A DNA stretch of 64,000 nt, taken from NCBI GenBank assembly GCA_018398575.1, contig JAGTXZ010000002.1:1180501-1244500 (forward strand), read 5' to 3'. The stretch is from Ampelomyces quisqualis. Taxonomy: Eukaryota; Ascomycota; Dothideomycetes; Pleosporales; Phaeosphaeriaceae. Position 1 is the first letter of the stretch, and the number at the start of each line of letters is the position of its first letter. This document shows, one piece after another, positions 40,381-51,558 of the stretch. Both the position numbers and the translations under genes were made by a program. The notes beneath the pieces were generated by a model, which ran no database searches, had not been told where the DNA came from, and saw nothing but the letters and a program-made list of their open reading frames with translations.

Positions 40381-42177
40381 ATGCCGTTAGCACGCTCTTT
40401 CCGAGCCATCCGCAGAAGACTCCTCAACAGCGCCAAACCTTCTGCTCTAGCACTGCCCTCGCGGTCCCTCTCCATTACCAGTCGAGGCAAACCCATCAAC
40501 CACGAAGAGCTATTCAGCTACACCAACGGTCGCTTTCTCGCCAATGAGGCGGAGGCCTGCAACCGCAGATATGTGCGATTCGACATTGATCAGCTTTGTG
40601 CCGTGGCTGCGGCAGCTGGTGGGGGTTCGTCGCCCATTAAAGCGATCGACAAGATGGAGGGAGGCTTCAGCAAGGCCCTAATTATGCGCAAAGAAGACGG
40701 TAGTGAAGTCGTCGCCAAAATCCCTTTCTCCATTGCTGGGCCATCTAAGTATACCACCGCCTCTGAAGTAGCTGTTCTCAAATTTAGTAAGACTGCAACA
40801 CCCAATCAATATTTAGTTGGACCCAAAACTGACCGTATCACGAATGGTAGTAACCGCTCATACTCGAGTCCCCGTTCCCAAAGTTCTAGCCTGGAGCTCT
40901 GATGCGTCGAACCCCGTTGGTGTCGAATACATAGTCATGGAAAAGGCTACTGGCCAACAATTGTTCACGACTTGGAGCTCCATGACTGTCGAAGAACAAT
41001 TCAGCCTCGTGGAGCAATTGACACAATTTGAGGCCGAGTTAGCGTCAATTCAATTCCCGGCCAACGGCAGTCTGTACCTTCGCGAGTCGATGACTGACGG
41101 CGAGCCCTGGGTTGCTTTAGACCGGACCGTGGACCCATCTGGACAATTCTGCATCGGACCATCTTGCGAGCGAGCTTGGTCAGCTCTAGCCTGTATGGTG
41201 GTGCCGCCCTCTCAGGTCAACAACGGACCATGTAAGTTGTTTACAGCAGGCATCGTCTGCTAAGCTAACGCTACTCTGCAGGGCCGAATCTATCCTCTTT
41301 TGGTCTTGCGCTTGTGGAGCGCGAAAAGCTCCGCATTGAGCAACAGAGTCGGGACTCTAATTTTGGACCACCCCGCGGGTCCGTTGAGGAACAGTTTGCC
41401 GTCTTAGACATGGCAAAAGAGGTCTTGTCTAGGATAGACACAGTGACACTCATAAACAGGGTCTCGCGGCCCGTCTTGTGGCACACCGACCTCCATATGG
41501 GTAACATTTATAGCAAGCCTGAAGATCCAACCAAGATCTGCTCACTTATTGACTGGCAGTCGATTGTAGTTTCACCACTATACCTACAGGCCCGCTTCCC
41601 CGAGTTCTTGTCAGTCAGTGATGACTATGTTCTTGGCTTGACAGAAGAACCGAAGTTACCGCAGGACTACGAAGATTTGGACGCCAATGACAAAAAGCTA
41701 GCCGAGCTCAAGTTTGAGGATACTAAAATGTCTAAGTTCTACGAACTTAGCACTGCCAATCAGCACCTACGGGCACATCATGCTTTTCTTATGCCGCAAT
41801 TTACGCGAGAGCTCTTTATCCGATGCGGAGAGGTATTTGACGAGGGTGCGATACCTCTTCGTGCCTGCCTGATTGAGTTCACCAATGCGTGGAGTGAATT
41901 AGGATTTCTAGGCAACTGCCCTTTCAGCTTTAGCGAGGAAGACATAAAAAAGCATGACCAGCAATTTCAACATTACCGCGACTTTCATCAAGTTCAAGAA
42001 ATAGCTAGGAAGCTTCTCAGCACTGATTCTGAGGGCTGGATATCTCCGCAGCTTGATTTCGCTGAACGACAACAGATGAACGCAGGGTTATTACAGGAGA
42101 TCATGCGGAGGAGCAACGAATACAACAAGACAGCGGAAGAGATTCAAAGCATTTGGCCTTTTCGTGAGAAAACCTAG
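40381..42177 (+). CDS. AIM9-like mitochondrial phosphotransferase-fold protein
   Basis: 560 aa from exons 40381-40786, 40851-41231, 41282-42177. APH/choline-kinase-like fold resembling fungal Aim9 (altered inheritance of mitochondria 9), whose substrate is unknown. The first 40 residues are Arg/Ser/Ala-rich without acids, a likely mitochondrial presequence. Seen: EELFSYTNGRFLANEAEACNRRYVRFDID, MEGGFSKALIM, VVAKIPF (ATP lysine), PVPKVLAWSSDASNPVGVEYIVMEK, catalytic HTDLHMGNI at about 330 and DWQS at about 353. The first acceptor was set at GGTAG (40850) because it alone gives KFITAHTRVPVPKV in frame; earlier AGs end in stops. Fungal genomes often hold many diverged copies of this family; its place in the accessory stretch suggests a non-core copy. 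Confidence 0.85.
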
Positions 42178-42498
42178 ATTCGAATTCGAAATGACTTCCT
42201 ATAATGGCCAAGGGGAAGGTTAAACTATGCCAAGACCTCTACCGAAAGCCGATATGAGGATCCAACTCGAATCATCTCCCTGACCTCGGCCAGAACAAAT
42301 CTACTAGAACTAGACTATGCATGTAACACTAGGGTACCCAAGCCGCAACAGGACCTTGAAAGCGCGTTCTCCAGCGCAACGAAGATGCTAGTATATCCGC
42401 AGTTATCTGCGGCGCAAAAGATATCGAATGAAACGCGATGATGCTGCAGGAAAGAGCCTGTTAGAAATTTCATGGCTCGAGGCGATTCCAACTCACAT
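42178..42498. other. Intergenic, convergent
   Basis: 321 bp, nothing recognised. Confidence 0.45.
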
Positions 42499-42858
42499 TC
42501 AACCAATCTTCAAGGAGAACTTCTTCCTGAAATCTGCCACCAGACTCTTGACTATCTCCTCCTGCTTGTCGTCTGGCACCTCTACCGGAATTCTGGCGGC
42601 GGCAACATTGGAGTGTGTTCCATATTTGCTGATATATTTCCTAAGTGCTGTGTTTGTCGCCTCACTATTGACCTGGAGATAAACATTCTTGTAGCCGTTT
42701 ACAGTCTCGCCTGCGTCAATCCGCACTTGGTGCTCTGCGTTCTGCGTCTTGGTATTTGGTGGATAGACACGTTGACCCGGGCTGTGTTTGTTGAAAAGCT
42801 TCGTCCAATTCCCACTGTCGAAGAGGTGATTTTCAAATTTCTTCCAGACTTTGGACAT
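42499..42858 (-). CDS. Hypothetical 119 aa protein
   Basis: Single open frame from ATG 42858: starts MSKVWKKFENHLFDSGNWTK and ends RKKFSLKIG. I recognise no family. It has no cysteine, no signal peptide or membrane segment, is Lys/Asn/Val-rich with net positive charge, and its composition is more protein-like than the other frames of this stretch (even mixture, few Arg/Ser runs). The neighbourhood is gene-poor. It could be a lineage-specific gene, or a chance frame. Confidence 0.4.
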   Translation of the reverse strand: MSKVWKKFENHLFDSGNWTKLFNKHSPGQRVYPPNTKTQNAEHQVRIDAGETVNGYKNVYLQVNSEATNTALRKYISKYGTHSNVAAARIPVEVPDDKQEEIVKSLVADFRKKFSLKIG

Positions 42859-44205
42859 GGTGGTAAAGACACAGGATCTTGGTGGATTCGTTCAAACAAC
42901 AGCGAAGAAAATCGTGCAAGTAGAAGACCAACTTGACCAAGAGTTCAAGGTTATTTGATCAACAGATGGAAAGGTGGTTGTGATTGCTGAGCTGCCCACC
43001 GTACTACATGAGGTGCAGATATTTATACCGCCTGGCAACAGACTTCTCGTTATTTGGCGCCGTGCTTACCCGACTCTCGGGTTCGATGTATGCTCCCTTG
43101 GCCAGTCGCGGTCACAGATAGCCGAAAATAGAGTTGCTTCGCTGCATACCAGGGCGCATGCTAAGCGCTGGGGATTGGAGTCCATTAGCCGCCATTATAC
43201 TCCCGGCTCTTACCCCAAAAGCAGAGGATACCAACAAGAGAAGCAAAATTGATTGGTTAGAAGCAGTTGTTGAAACTTGAAGGCATCCATATAGATACTG
43301 GGATCGAAGGCGCCGACCATATCTCGTCGCCAAGGCAGTGCAAGAAAGAATAGTTCACAGGTTAAGGCTACTATTTTGATAATAATTATTCTGCGAATCA
43401 ATCGTTGAGTCTGATATTAAGGACAGAGTCCGTGGCGTCTGGTCACACCGGGTGTCTTGTTGTCTGGATTGTTATCACGTATTGCAGTAGTGCTTGTACG
43501 CTCTCTCATTATAACGGTAATGCTAAAGTGTGGCCATTCCAAAGATTACTTCAACACTAGCATCAGCGGACATGCGTTGGATATGGATATTTTATTAAGA
43601 ACTGATGATGACGGGATGACTAAGTTAAGTGGACCGCAAATTTACTGTATCTTGACTACTGTCGCATGACCACTTCATGCTCTTCGCCAGTACCCTCTGT
43701 AATCCGAAAAATGGTCATGAAGTGCATCGTGCTGAGCTTGAGATTCAGTCAGCGCTGCTCGCACACTTGTTGTTCGGCCTCACCTTCTCGTAAGTAAAGC
43801 AACCCGCTGGCTTGTCAACAAAATGTTCTGTATCCATATATGGTAGAGCAGTCTCCTGGTTACAAGAAAGTGATTTATGGCCTTGAGGTCTTACACGAAG
43901 ACTCAATGTCCCGCAATACACCATGGAAGAAGGAAACACATCATGTAACAGTCATTTACTTTGAACGGGCAGATAAGGGCCCTCGTACCATAATCTTTCA
44001 CTTGAGCTGAAACATAAAATCTTTCACTATGCAAGAACAGGTTCGCTCTAGCGGCGATAGATTCGCTTGATCTACACACTGTACGACCCTACACACCACA
44101 CAATAGGATCTCTCCAGTCTCGGACGCTGCCTGTGCTCGACAAATTACGCAGAAAATGGAAGGTTTTTTTGGAGATCGCTATCCGTTATCTAGCTCGTTT
44201 CTTCA
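42859..44205. other. Gene-poor stretch, part 1
   Basis: 1.35 kb with only short, unrelated open frames on both strands. Composition is more AT-rich than the core genes. No repeat, RNA gene or element recognised. Confidence 0.4.
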
Positions 44206-44643
44206 ATGGGTCTTCGCCAGCGACTCACAACCGCACATGTACCTGCTTTGAGTCCAAAGGTGTCGATAAAACAGTCCTGGTACGACGTTAGACTGGCGCG
44301 TGTCACGATGCTAAGATTCGCGTATGCTGCACTCTGTTTTTTTCCCCACGAGGACATGAGGGATCCAATTATCCTTCCATCGATGAGGGCCGAGTTAGCC
44401 TACGTCAAGCGCATATCGTCGGATTACACAACAGAAGAAACTAGTTCCAATTTTAAAGTAAGGAGCGAATTAGGATATGGTCTGACACTGCTACCTCATA
44501 CCCTACCAATGCTGCAGCGACTCGACATCGACGTCGACATCGTTGAGCTGTTTACCGATCTAGGGGGAAAGGTCATCACCTGGGGAAGTGCTTCCAAGAC
44601 CCTTCATCATTCGGGTCTGACCGCTACGGTGTGTGCATGTTAG
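44206..44643 (+). pseudogene. Possible gene remnant
   Basis: 145-codon frame. The second half is protein-like (RVTMLRFAYAALCFF, then LTLLPHTLPMLQRLDIDVDI followed by VELFTDLGG), resembling the leucine-rich distal part of fungal F-box-like proteins. The first half and end are not; no full gene could be built around it. Relation to the tandem family at 34.6-37.7 kb is a guess. Confidence 0.25.
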
Positions 44644-46730
44644 CTGCACTTCGCGCAGTTGGAAATGAGATGGTCGCTGGTAGCATCAATCTGCACGTGT
44701 TGCGGACAAATTTTGGTGTCAGGCAGCGCATTATCGACTACATACTCAGTGGCGAGGTCCCACAGGTACTGCGACAGAGATGCACTGAGAATATCGGGAC
44801 TCAAATGCCGTTCAAGACTGTCACCAATCAAAGCTAGATAGCAAGCAGAAGCTTCATCGAGCATGCCATGTCAGCCTCTGCCAGCCATTGCGTGCGTTCA
44901 GGATACCTAGGTACTGTCATACCGACACCGAAAAGAAAAAGGCAGCTTCATTCGTTGAACTCTGGTTCAATGTATTTAACATTTTCAATGACTGGCCGGT
45001 GGTTTGGTATTAAAGACTTGAAAGCATCGAATATGGTATTTGAGGAATGCGGATAAAGGACCCCCCGTAAGGTGGACATTGACAGAGATTGACCCACCTC
45101 AGTATGGCATGGAAAACCAGGTGGTAGGAGTACGCAAGGAAGTGACACTGAATATGGTAACCATGTCTACGCCTACTGAGGTATGAGCCGAATTGAAAAC
45201 TCACGTAGCCCATCTTATCATTGACGTTTGCGAGGGTATTTTTACCTTATCTATCCATAGGCCAGTGCTATTCAAGGCCTCCAATTCGTACCAAAGTCTT
45301 TGCGACTACATTCAGGCCCGCGCTTGTCCAATTACCTAGGTACCTTTGTTTGATCGCTTGCATGGTAATGTGCATGTGATGCGGCAAGCTCATTCTAATC
45401 ATGTTTGCATAACTCATCAAACTGTGATTGCCATATCTGTCGACAAAGTTTACCATGACTGAGTCAAATGCCTTATTGCCGGCTGTTGCGCGGCTAATGC
45501 AGATGCAGCCTTGCCAAGCGACCGTGACATCATCACACGTGTGCCGAGTGCGCGCCCTCAGCCGCTGTGAAGCTTGTTCAAACCGATCGAGCGACACAAC
45601 CCGGGGCTTCAACCGACATGCGCGAAACAAGATGTTGAGATCCCGCCGGTTGTACTCGCGTTATTTCAACATGCCTGGAACGAGGAGGTGCGAAGTTTCG
45701 CTAGGACGTTGCGGCATTAATCGGGTTGGGTTGGGGGGAGCTGGCGGATCAGAAACTGCCTCCGAGAGATCCGGTGAGGCTTGAGCGCCAAATGTCTACA
45801 AATTTCGAAGGACAAGCAGTTTGACAGGTACAAAATCAATTTGAAATGCAGATAGGAGAAGATCTGTAATTGTGGATGAACGAACATTCCTGAACATTAC
45901 AGTTCCCCAGCGTCGCCACCGAGCAAAGGACAATGATTGGCATATCGGCGTTCCGTTCAGGGCAAAACGACATCTGTGGCTCCGAGCACGCAATTAGCAG
46001 TGTACAGGCTGTTATTGGGTGCTAACTATCTTTGCTCGCCCCAAAGCCAACCTTGCAAACTCGTCCCGACCATCATCAAATCATCACCGAAATCACGGCC
46101 AAAATCGTCACCACTGCGACCCCACCGAACCACCCCAACATGCACGGCATGTTGTTTCTTATGTCATCTGTCAGACTCTTGTGCTTGGCCGTCAGGATAC
46201 TGGACAATCCGCGGCTCAGCATGCTTGCAGTTTCTTCGCATGCTCCACCGATTTATCCTCTGGTAAGTTGACCTTCAATAAACCGATCAAGGCTCCAGTT
46301 GCGTGTCCATCGCTTCTCGTCAATCTGGTCATCATTTGTTCCAGAGGATCTCCCGGTCACGTCATTTCGCTGTCAGGTTCAGTGGTTTCGAGGCGTCTTG
46401 AAGCACACCACAAGCTTCGTGGTTTTCTTAATCTCGATACCCAGACGGCCGATGCCACGCCCACCCTACAGGAAACCTCAAGCCATTGCGTCTGTGGACT
46501 AGGGATCCAGCATCTATTGGACCCAGCGCACGGCATCCCGCGCGCCCACCCGTTCAAGTCAATCTCGTACATAAGTTTCCGGACGCCTGGCTCCAGATTG
46601 TCGCAGCTTCCCAAAGCTTATTCGGTCTTCCTCTTACTTTCGAGTACCAAAGCACGTGCTCCTTGGACTGCTGATAGTGAACCTTCATCTGCACAACATC
46701 CGCCAAGAGGAGGCTTCTTCATCCGACACC
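44644..46730. other. Gene-poor stretch, part 2, and sulfate permease promoter
   Basis: 2.1 kb. Contains TACCTAGGTA palindromes at 44903-44912 and 45333-45342. The 255-codon frame 46019-46786 runs through the leader and overlaps the permease start out of frame; His/Ser/Arg-rich and not accepted. Promoter and leader of the permease are expected in the last few hundred bases. Confidence 0.4.
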
Positions 46731-49327
46731 ATGGCTTCTACAGCCACCAAAATCGGTCATGGCGCTGCAAAGGTCCTTGGCATTGATCTGCATTATCGTA
46801 ACGAAACTGGATCCGACCGCATCACGCGCGGTGAAAGCGTCTTCTCCATCGACTCAGCAGATTCGTATGTCGAGCACGAACCAACTGCTTGGGAATGGCT
46901 TTGCCGTACTCTGCCAGATGGCAAGGAAATGCGCGAATATGTCTACAGCCTCTTCCCTTTTGTTCACTGGATAACACGATACAATCTTCAATGGTTGACA
47001 GGAGATCTTGTTGCTGGTAAGTCGGACAGACAAGAGTTATGGTTGGATGCTAACACAATCAAAAGGTATTACTGTTGGTGCCGTGGTCGTTCCGCAGAGC
47101 ATGGCATATGCTAGGCTTGCTAATCTTCCCGTTGAATTCGGGCTCTATTCATCCTTCATGGGTGTACTCATCTACTGGTTTTTCGCTACTTCCAAAGATA
47201 TCACCATCGGTCCCGTCGCCGTTCTCTCCACCGTCACTGGATCTGTTATCCTCAAGGCTGAAGATCGCCTTCCCGGTGTGCCCAGGGATATAGTTGCATC
47301 ATCTCTAGCAATCATCTCCGGTGCAATTGTCCTCTTTCTGGGCCTAGCCCGTTTGGGATGGATCGTCGACTTGATTTCCCTGCCAGCAATATCAGCGTTT
47401 ATGACAGGCTCTGCTATCAACATTGCGGTTGGACAAGTCCCCGATTTGATGGGCCTCAGCGGCTTCTCCAAGCGAGAGGTAACCTACAAAGTCATTATCA
47501 ATTGCCTGAAGCACCTCGGGACGACGAATTTGAACGCCTCCTTTGGTCTGACAGCCCTCTTCCTCCTATACCTGATCCGCTGGACGTGTGGGTTCCTAGC
47601 AAAACGCTTCCCGAGCAGGGCAAAGATGTTCTTCTTCCTCAACACTTTGAGAACAGCTTTTGTCATTCTACTCTACGTCCTTTTCAGCTACTTGGTCAAC
47701 CGCCATCACAAAGCGAATAAAACAACCCCGAAGATCAGCACTATTGGCTCTGTTCCCCGAGGTAAGAATGACCTGGAAATCGAATCATGTACGTTGTTCA
47801 CATCTATCAGGTTTCAAGCATGCTCGCGTGCCACATATCACCACGGACATCATCTCGTCCTTCGCGTCTGAGCTGCCATCAACCGTGATCGTTCTTCTCA
47901 TCGAGCATATTTCCATTGCTAAATCTTTCGGCCGAATCAACAACTATACTATCAATCCCTCGCAAGAACTAGTTGCCATCGGCATCACCAACTGTCTCGG
48001 ACCTTTTCTTGGAGCTTACCCTGCGACTGGTTCCTTCTCCCGAACGGCTATTAAGTCCAAGGCAGGTGTACGAACCCCATTTGCCGGTGTCATTACAGCA
48101 GTCGTGGTGTTGCTGGCTATTTATGCCCTTCCAGCAATGTTTTGGTATATTCCGAACGCCGCACTTTCCGCGGTCATCATCCATGCTGTGGGTGATCTGA
48201 TCACGCCACCGAACACTGTCTATCAATTTTGGAGGATATCGCCGCTCGAGGTCATCATCTTCTTCGCCGGTGTTTTTGTCACTATCTTCAGTTCCATAGA
48301 GAACGGTATCTACACAACAGTGTCTGTGTCCGCAGCATTATTCCTCTTCCGCTCATTCAAGGCCAGAGGTCGCTTCATGGGCAAAGCCAAGATCCACTCC
48401 GTTATCGGCGACCACATCCTTGGCCGAACAGAAGAGAACAAGAGAGAGTCCCCCAACCGCAGAAGTCCGCAGGAAGGCGAAGATTCCGTGCGCAACATTT
48501 TCTTACCCATCGACCACCACGACGGTTCAAACCCACTCATCGAGCTCGAAGATCCCTACCCAGGCATCTTCATTTATCGCTTCAGCGAAGGCTTCAACTA
48601 TCCCAATGCAAACCACTACCTTGACCAACTCACTGAAGCCATCTTCAAGAAAACCCGCCGCACAAACCCATCCGCCTTCAACCGCCCCGGCGACCGACCA
48701 TGGAACGACCCCGGTCCCCGCCGAGGCAAAGGCATCACAGAACCCGAAGACCTCCCCACCCTTAAAGCCATCATCCTCGACATGTCTTCCGTCAACAACG
48801 TGGATCTGACTTCGATCCAAAACCTCATCGACGTGCGCAACCAACTCGACAAATACGCCGCTCCCGACACTGTAGACTGGCACTTCAGCAACATCAACAA
48901 CCGGTGGACCAAACGCGCCCTCGCGGCCGCAGGATTTGGCTACTACTCTCCCGAGCCAGATAACTCGGGCCCGCACCGCTGGAAGCCAATCTTTTCCGTC
49001 GCCGAGCTCGGCGGCTCCGACAGCGCAGCAGCAGCAGCCGAAGCAACGCACAACAAGCGCTTACAACGCTCTGCCTCACAAGCACACGCCGATCCCGAAG
49101 CAGCGCACGGCGGCGCGAAGGCCGTGGAAGACTGCGACTCAAGCGAGGAAGCGAGTCTGAGTAAGCAGCTCGAGGACAGCAAGGCATATGGTGGGACGGG
49201 GGAGGCACACAAGGCAAAAGCGAGTCGCAAGGCGGTGGTTCAAGGGCTGAATCGCCCACTATTTCATGTCGATGTTACTGCGGCGCTGGACAGTGCGTTG
49301 GCGAACGCGCAGAGGAAGAGTCACTGA
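46731..49327 (+). CDS. Sulfate permease (SulP/SLC26 family)
   Basis: 832 aa from exons 46731-47016, 47066-47761, 47811-49327. Plasma-membrane proton-coupled sulfate importer, like yeast Sul1/Sul2. The SulP signature is clear across intron 1: GITVGAVVVPQSMAYARLANLPVEFGLYSSF. It then shows SKDITIGPVAVLS, about a dozen membrane segments, NPSQELVAIGITN, GPFLGAYPATGSFSRTAI and PLEVIIFFAGVFVTIF. After residue 560 comes the cytosolic STAS domain (GIFIYRFSEGFNYPNA, later ILDMSSVNNVDLTSIQNL). The C-terminal tail is Ala/Ser/Lys-rich. Introns restore glycine codons exactly at both junctions. Typical fungal length (about 800-880). Confidence 0.93.
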
Positions 49328-49530
49328 TTGTTTCTCTTGCCTCGATGCGTGTTTACATATTCATAGACATGGTGCAATGCGGCGCCGGATTTTCTACGCT
49401 CATGAACCTTGGTTTGTCGGGTTTGATGTCGTGATTATCCTTTGCGTGACGGAGTCGCCGAGTTCAGCGGCTTCGGCACGTCCGACGGAATGGCAACCTA
49501 GCTAGGGTGTTGCACTCTCCCCTACGCCCC

Positions 49531-49641
49531 CCACGCCAACCGTAGGAAAATTCTGGTATAACTGTGCCTGACAAACACAGCACTTTGTTCGCACGCATTT
49601 CAAGTGTAAGAAACGCTATGAAGTTTTGTTAACATGTGGTA
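49531..49641 (+). repeat. Direct repeat, copy A
   Basis: About 110 bp, matching copy B at 50064-50178 in order and strand. Shared blocks include TGTGCCTGACAAA, ACAGCACTTT, TTCGCACGCATT and ACATGTGGTA. Differences are mostly transitions. Confidence 0.8.
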
Positions 49642-50063
49642 TGTAAACGTCGTTAGAAGGTGCTTCAGAACAGTGCGTCATCTCGTCGGACGTGCAAAGG
49701 CGCTGTACATTGTGCAGATTCATGTGGGACAGAATATCAAGCTCAGATGTGATGCCATGTAGAATTCTAAAACGACTTGTTCCTGTCTCCTTGCTATCCT
49801 ATTTCTTCGCTCTTCCTAATATCAACCTCACGTGCTGGTACAGTTGGCAAAGCTGTGTCCGAACATCATGCCCCACTCGCCGACTTGTCGCTCCAAGGAT
49901 GAGCAATGACTTTGAAGTCACCATAAGTCTGGTGGAGATAGGTTTTGCCACGAACCTTCTCTTGCGGGACTGCTGGTTTGGCATCGGAATCACCTTGCCC
50001 ACCCCGCAAGGAAGGGATAGGTTCACTTGCTTCCAAGTGGTTTTCCACAAGTCGTCGAGTCCC

Positions 50064-50178
50064 ACCACGCCGGCCGACCGAGGAAAAGTTTAGTATAATT
50101 GTGCCTGACAAATACAGCACTTTATTCGCACGCATTCAAGAGGAAGAAAAAGCTGTAAAGTTTTGTTGACATGTGGTA
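50064..50178 (+). repeat. Direct repeat, copy B
   Basis: Second copy of the segment at 49531-49641. Relative to copy A it has CA to TA (AAACAC/AAATAC) and TG to TA (TTTGTTC/TTTATTC) changes, the kind made by repeat-induced point mutation, plus a few indels. Confidence 0.8.
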
Positions 50179-50502
50179 AAGTGGTACTAAACTTTTTGAG
50201 GTAAAGACGTGGGAGATGCCGTGTATGTACCATTTCAGAGTACCAGTAGTTGAGGCATTCTCATCCGTCCTCGGGTTATAAGCAAAGTTATTCCCATCTC
50301 TTTTGCCTCCCAAACACCGACCCATGCATGATCGTTGAACTCTGCTGGCAAAAAAAAACGCCTTATGCCTCGTCCCATGCTATGCAAAACAAGGTCAATT
50401 TTTCGATCGCTTTTCGCCGCGAGTGCCCAGTCCAGCTCGCTCCTGCTCCCTCAAAAAAGCCACAGACAAAGTGTCCAAAACCTCTCATGTACTCCGCACC
50501 TC

Positions 50503-51558
50503 CTAGGGCCCAAATGCCTCGGGCGGCAACGTTGCTCTCGACTGCGTGAACAAATCACTAGCCTGTTGCAGATCCCACTGACCCGCCTCCAGACACTGGA
50601 TTGCATAGTCGCGATTGAGATTCGTAGCCTGTCTTACAAACGCAATCATTTCTTCTTTTTTCTGCTGTTCGGCGTCCACGGGAGCTGCTTGCACAGGTGT
50701 GTTTGTGCCGGTGTGTAATGCCGCGGCAGGAGTTTGCGCTTGCTGCGCTGGGTTCGCATCCGGACGGACCTGCTTATCATTCAGAATACGCAGTTTCGGG
50801 AACCAATTCGTCAATTCTTCCTCCCAATCCATTTCGGGAAACGGGTTGATGACGAGGTGTTCGAGGCTCTTGAAGCGGTTTTTCCAAGGCTTCAAGGGCG
50901 CCAGGGAAGCAAAGGCGTTGCCGGAGAGGTCCATGTTTTTGATGTGATTGAGCGATTTGACAAGTTCGTAAATGACGTTGAGGTTGGGCACGTTGTTGTT
51001 TGCCAGCGATACACTCTCGATAGCTTGGATCTTTTGGTCACGCGTGGGGAGCATTGTGTCGCATACCACCATGAGCGCGGGGAAGAACTTCTTCTGCGTC
51101 TTTTCGCTGTCGAACATGCCGGACTTGAGGACTTCTGTGTCGGAAGCGATGCTGGAGAGGTCGAGCAGTTTGGTGTTCGGGTTGTACCGCCGGCCAAGGA
51201 ATCCTTCTAGAAGTGTAAAGGTCTCAGATCTGGCTTCTTCACGCTCATGATCCGGAGGTGATTGCTGGGGTTGATGATTTGGGTACTCATGGAATGCCTT
51301 ACTTCGACCTCGACCCCGGCCTCGGCCACGTGAGTTGAAGGTGTTGGTATCCCGCATCGCTTGATTACCATCGTTGTTGAAGTACTGTTGGTTATTATTG
51401 AAGTGCTGACCACCCCGACCCCGGCCACGTGGCGTATATTCGCGAGGATCGCCCATCGCCATATCGCCATCTGACTGTTGCTGTTGGAAGAAGTTTTGGC
51501 CGCCACCCCGACCCCGACCCCGACCCCGGACTCGTCCACGTCCTCGAGGTGTGGACAT
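50503..51558 (-). CDS. Short Mex67/TAP-like mRNA export protein lacking the NTF2-like domain
   Basis: 351 aa, no intron. Mex67 (with Mtr2) carries mRNPs through nuclear pores. Here the N-terminal 95 residues are Arg/Gly/Gln/Asn-rich with RGRGRGRG repeats, an RNA-binding type region. Residues about 100-260 contain leucine-rich repeats: NLNVIYELVKSLNHIKNMDLSGN, SLEHLVINPFPE, WFPKLRILNDKQV. A Gln/Ala/Pro linker follows, and the last 55 residues are a TAP-C/UBA-like domain (IAFVRQATNLNRDYAIQCLEAGQWDLQQASDLFTQ, ending LPPEAFGP). The roughly 180-residue NTF2-like domain that normally lies between, and binds Mtr2, is absent in a single uninterrupted exon. It is thus probably a paralogue, not the main Mex67. 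Confidence 0.78.
   Translation of the reverse strand: MSTPRGRGRVRGRGRGRGGGQNFFQQQQSDGDMAMGDPREYTPRGRGRGGQHFNNNQQYFNNDGNQAMRDTNTFNSRGRGRGRGRSKAFHEYPNHQPQQSPPDHEREEARSETFTLLEGFLGRRYNPNTKLLDLSSIASDTEVLKSGMFDSEKTQKKFFPALMVVCDTMLPTRDQKIQAIESVSLANNNVPNLNVIYELVKSLNHIKNMDLSGNAFASLAPLKPWKNRFKSLEHLVINPFPEMDWEEELTNWFPKLRILNDKQVRPDANPAQQAQTPAAALHTGTNTPVQAAPVDAEQQKKEEMIAFVRQATNLNRDYAIQCLEAGQWDLQQASDLFTQSRATLPPEAFGP

Larger units (their letters stand above)
49328..50502. other. Intergenic, convergent, with a diverged direct repeat pair
   Basis: 1.2 kb between the permease stop and the stop of the Mex67-like gene. Contains two related ~110 bp segments (49531-49641 and 50064-50178). Open frames between them are not convincing. 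Confidence 0.5.

Noticed and set aside
46019..46786. 255-codon frame in the leader of the sulfate permease
   Set aside because: Overlaps the permease start out of frame, His/Ser/Arg-rich; would be an odd uORF and no feature supports translation.
156..49327. A sulfur-assimilation gene cluster (thioredoxin reductase, cystathionine gamma-lyase, sulfate permease)
   Set aside because: The three genes lie up to 45 kb apart with unrelated core genes between; chance presence is more likely than a cluster.
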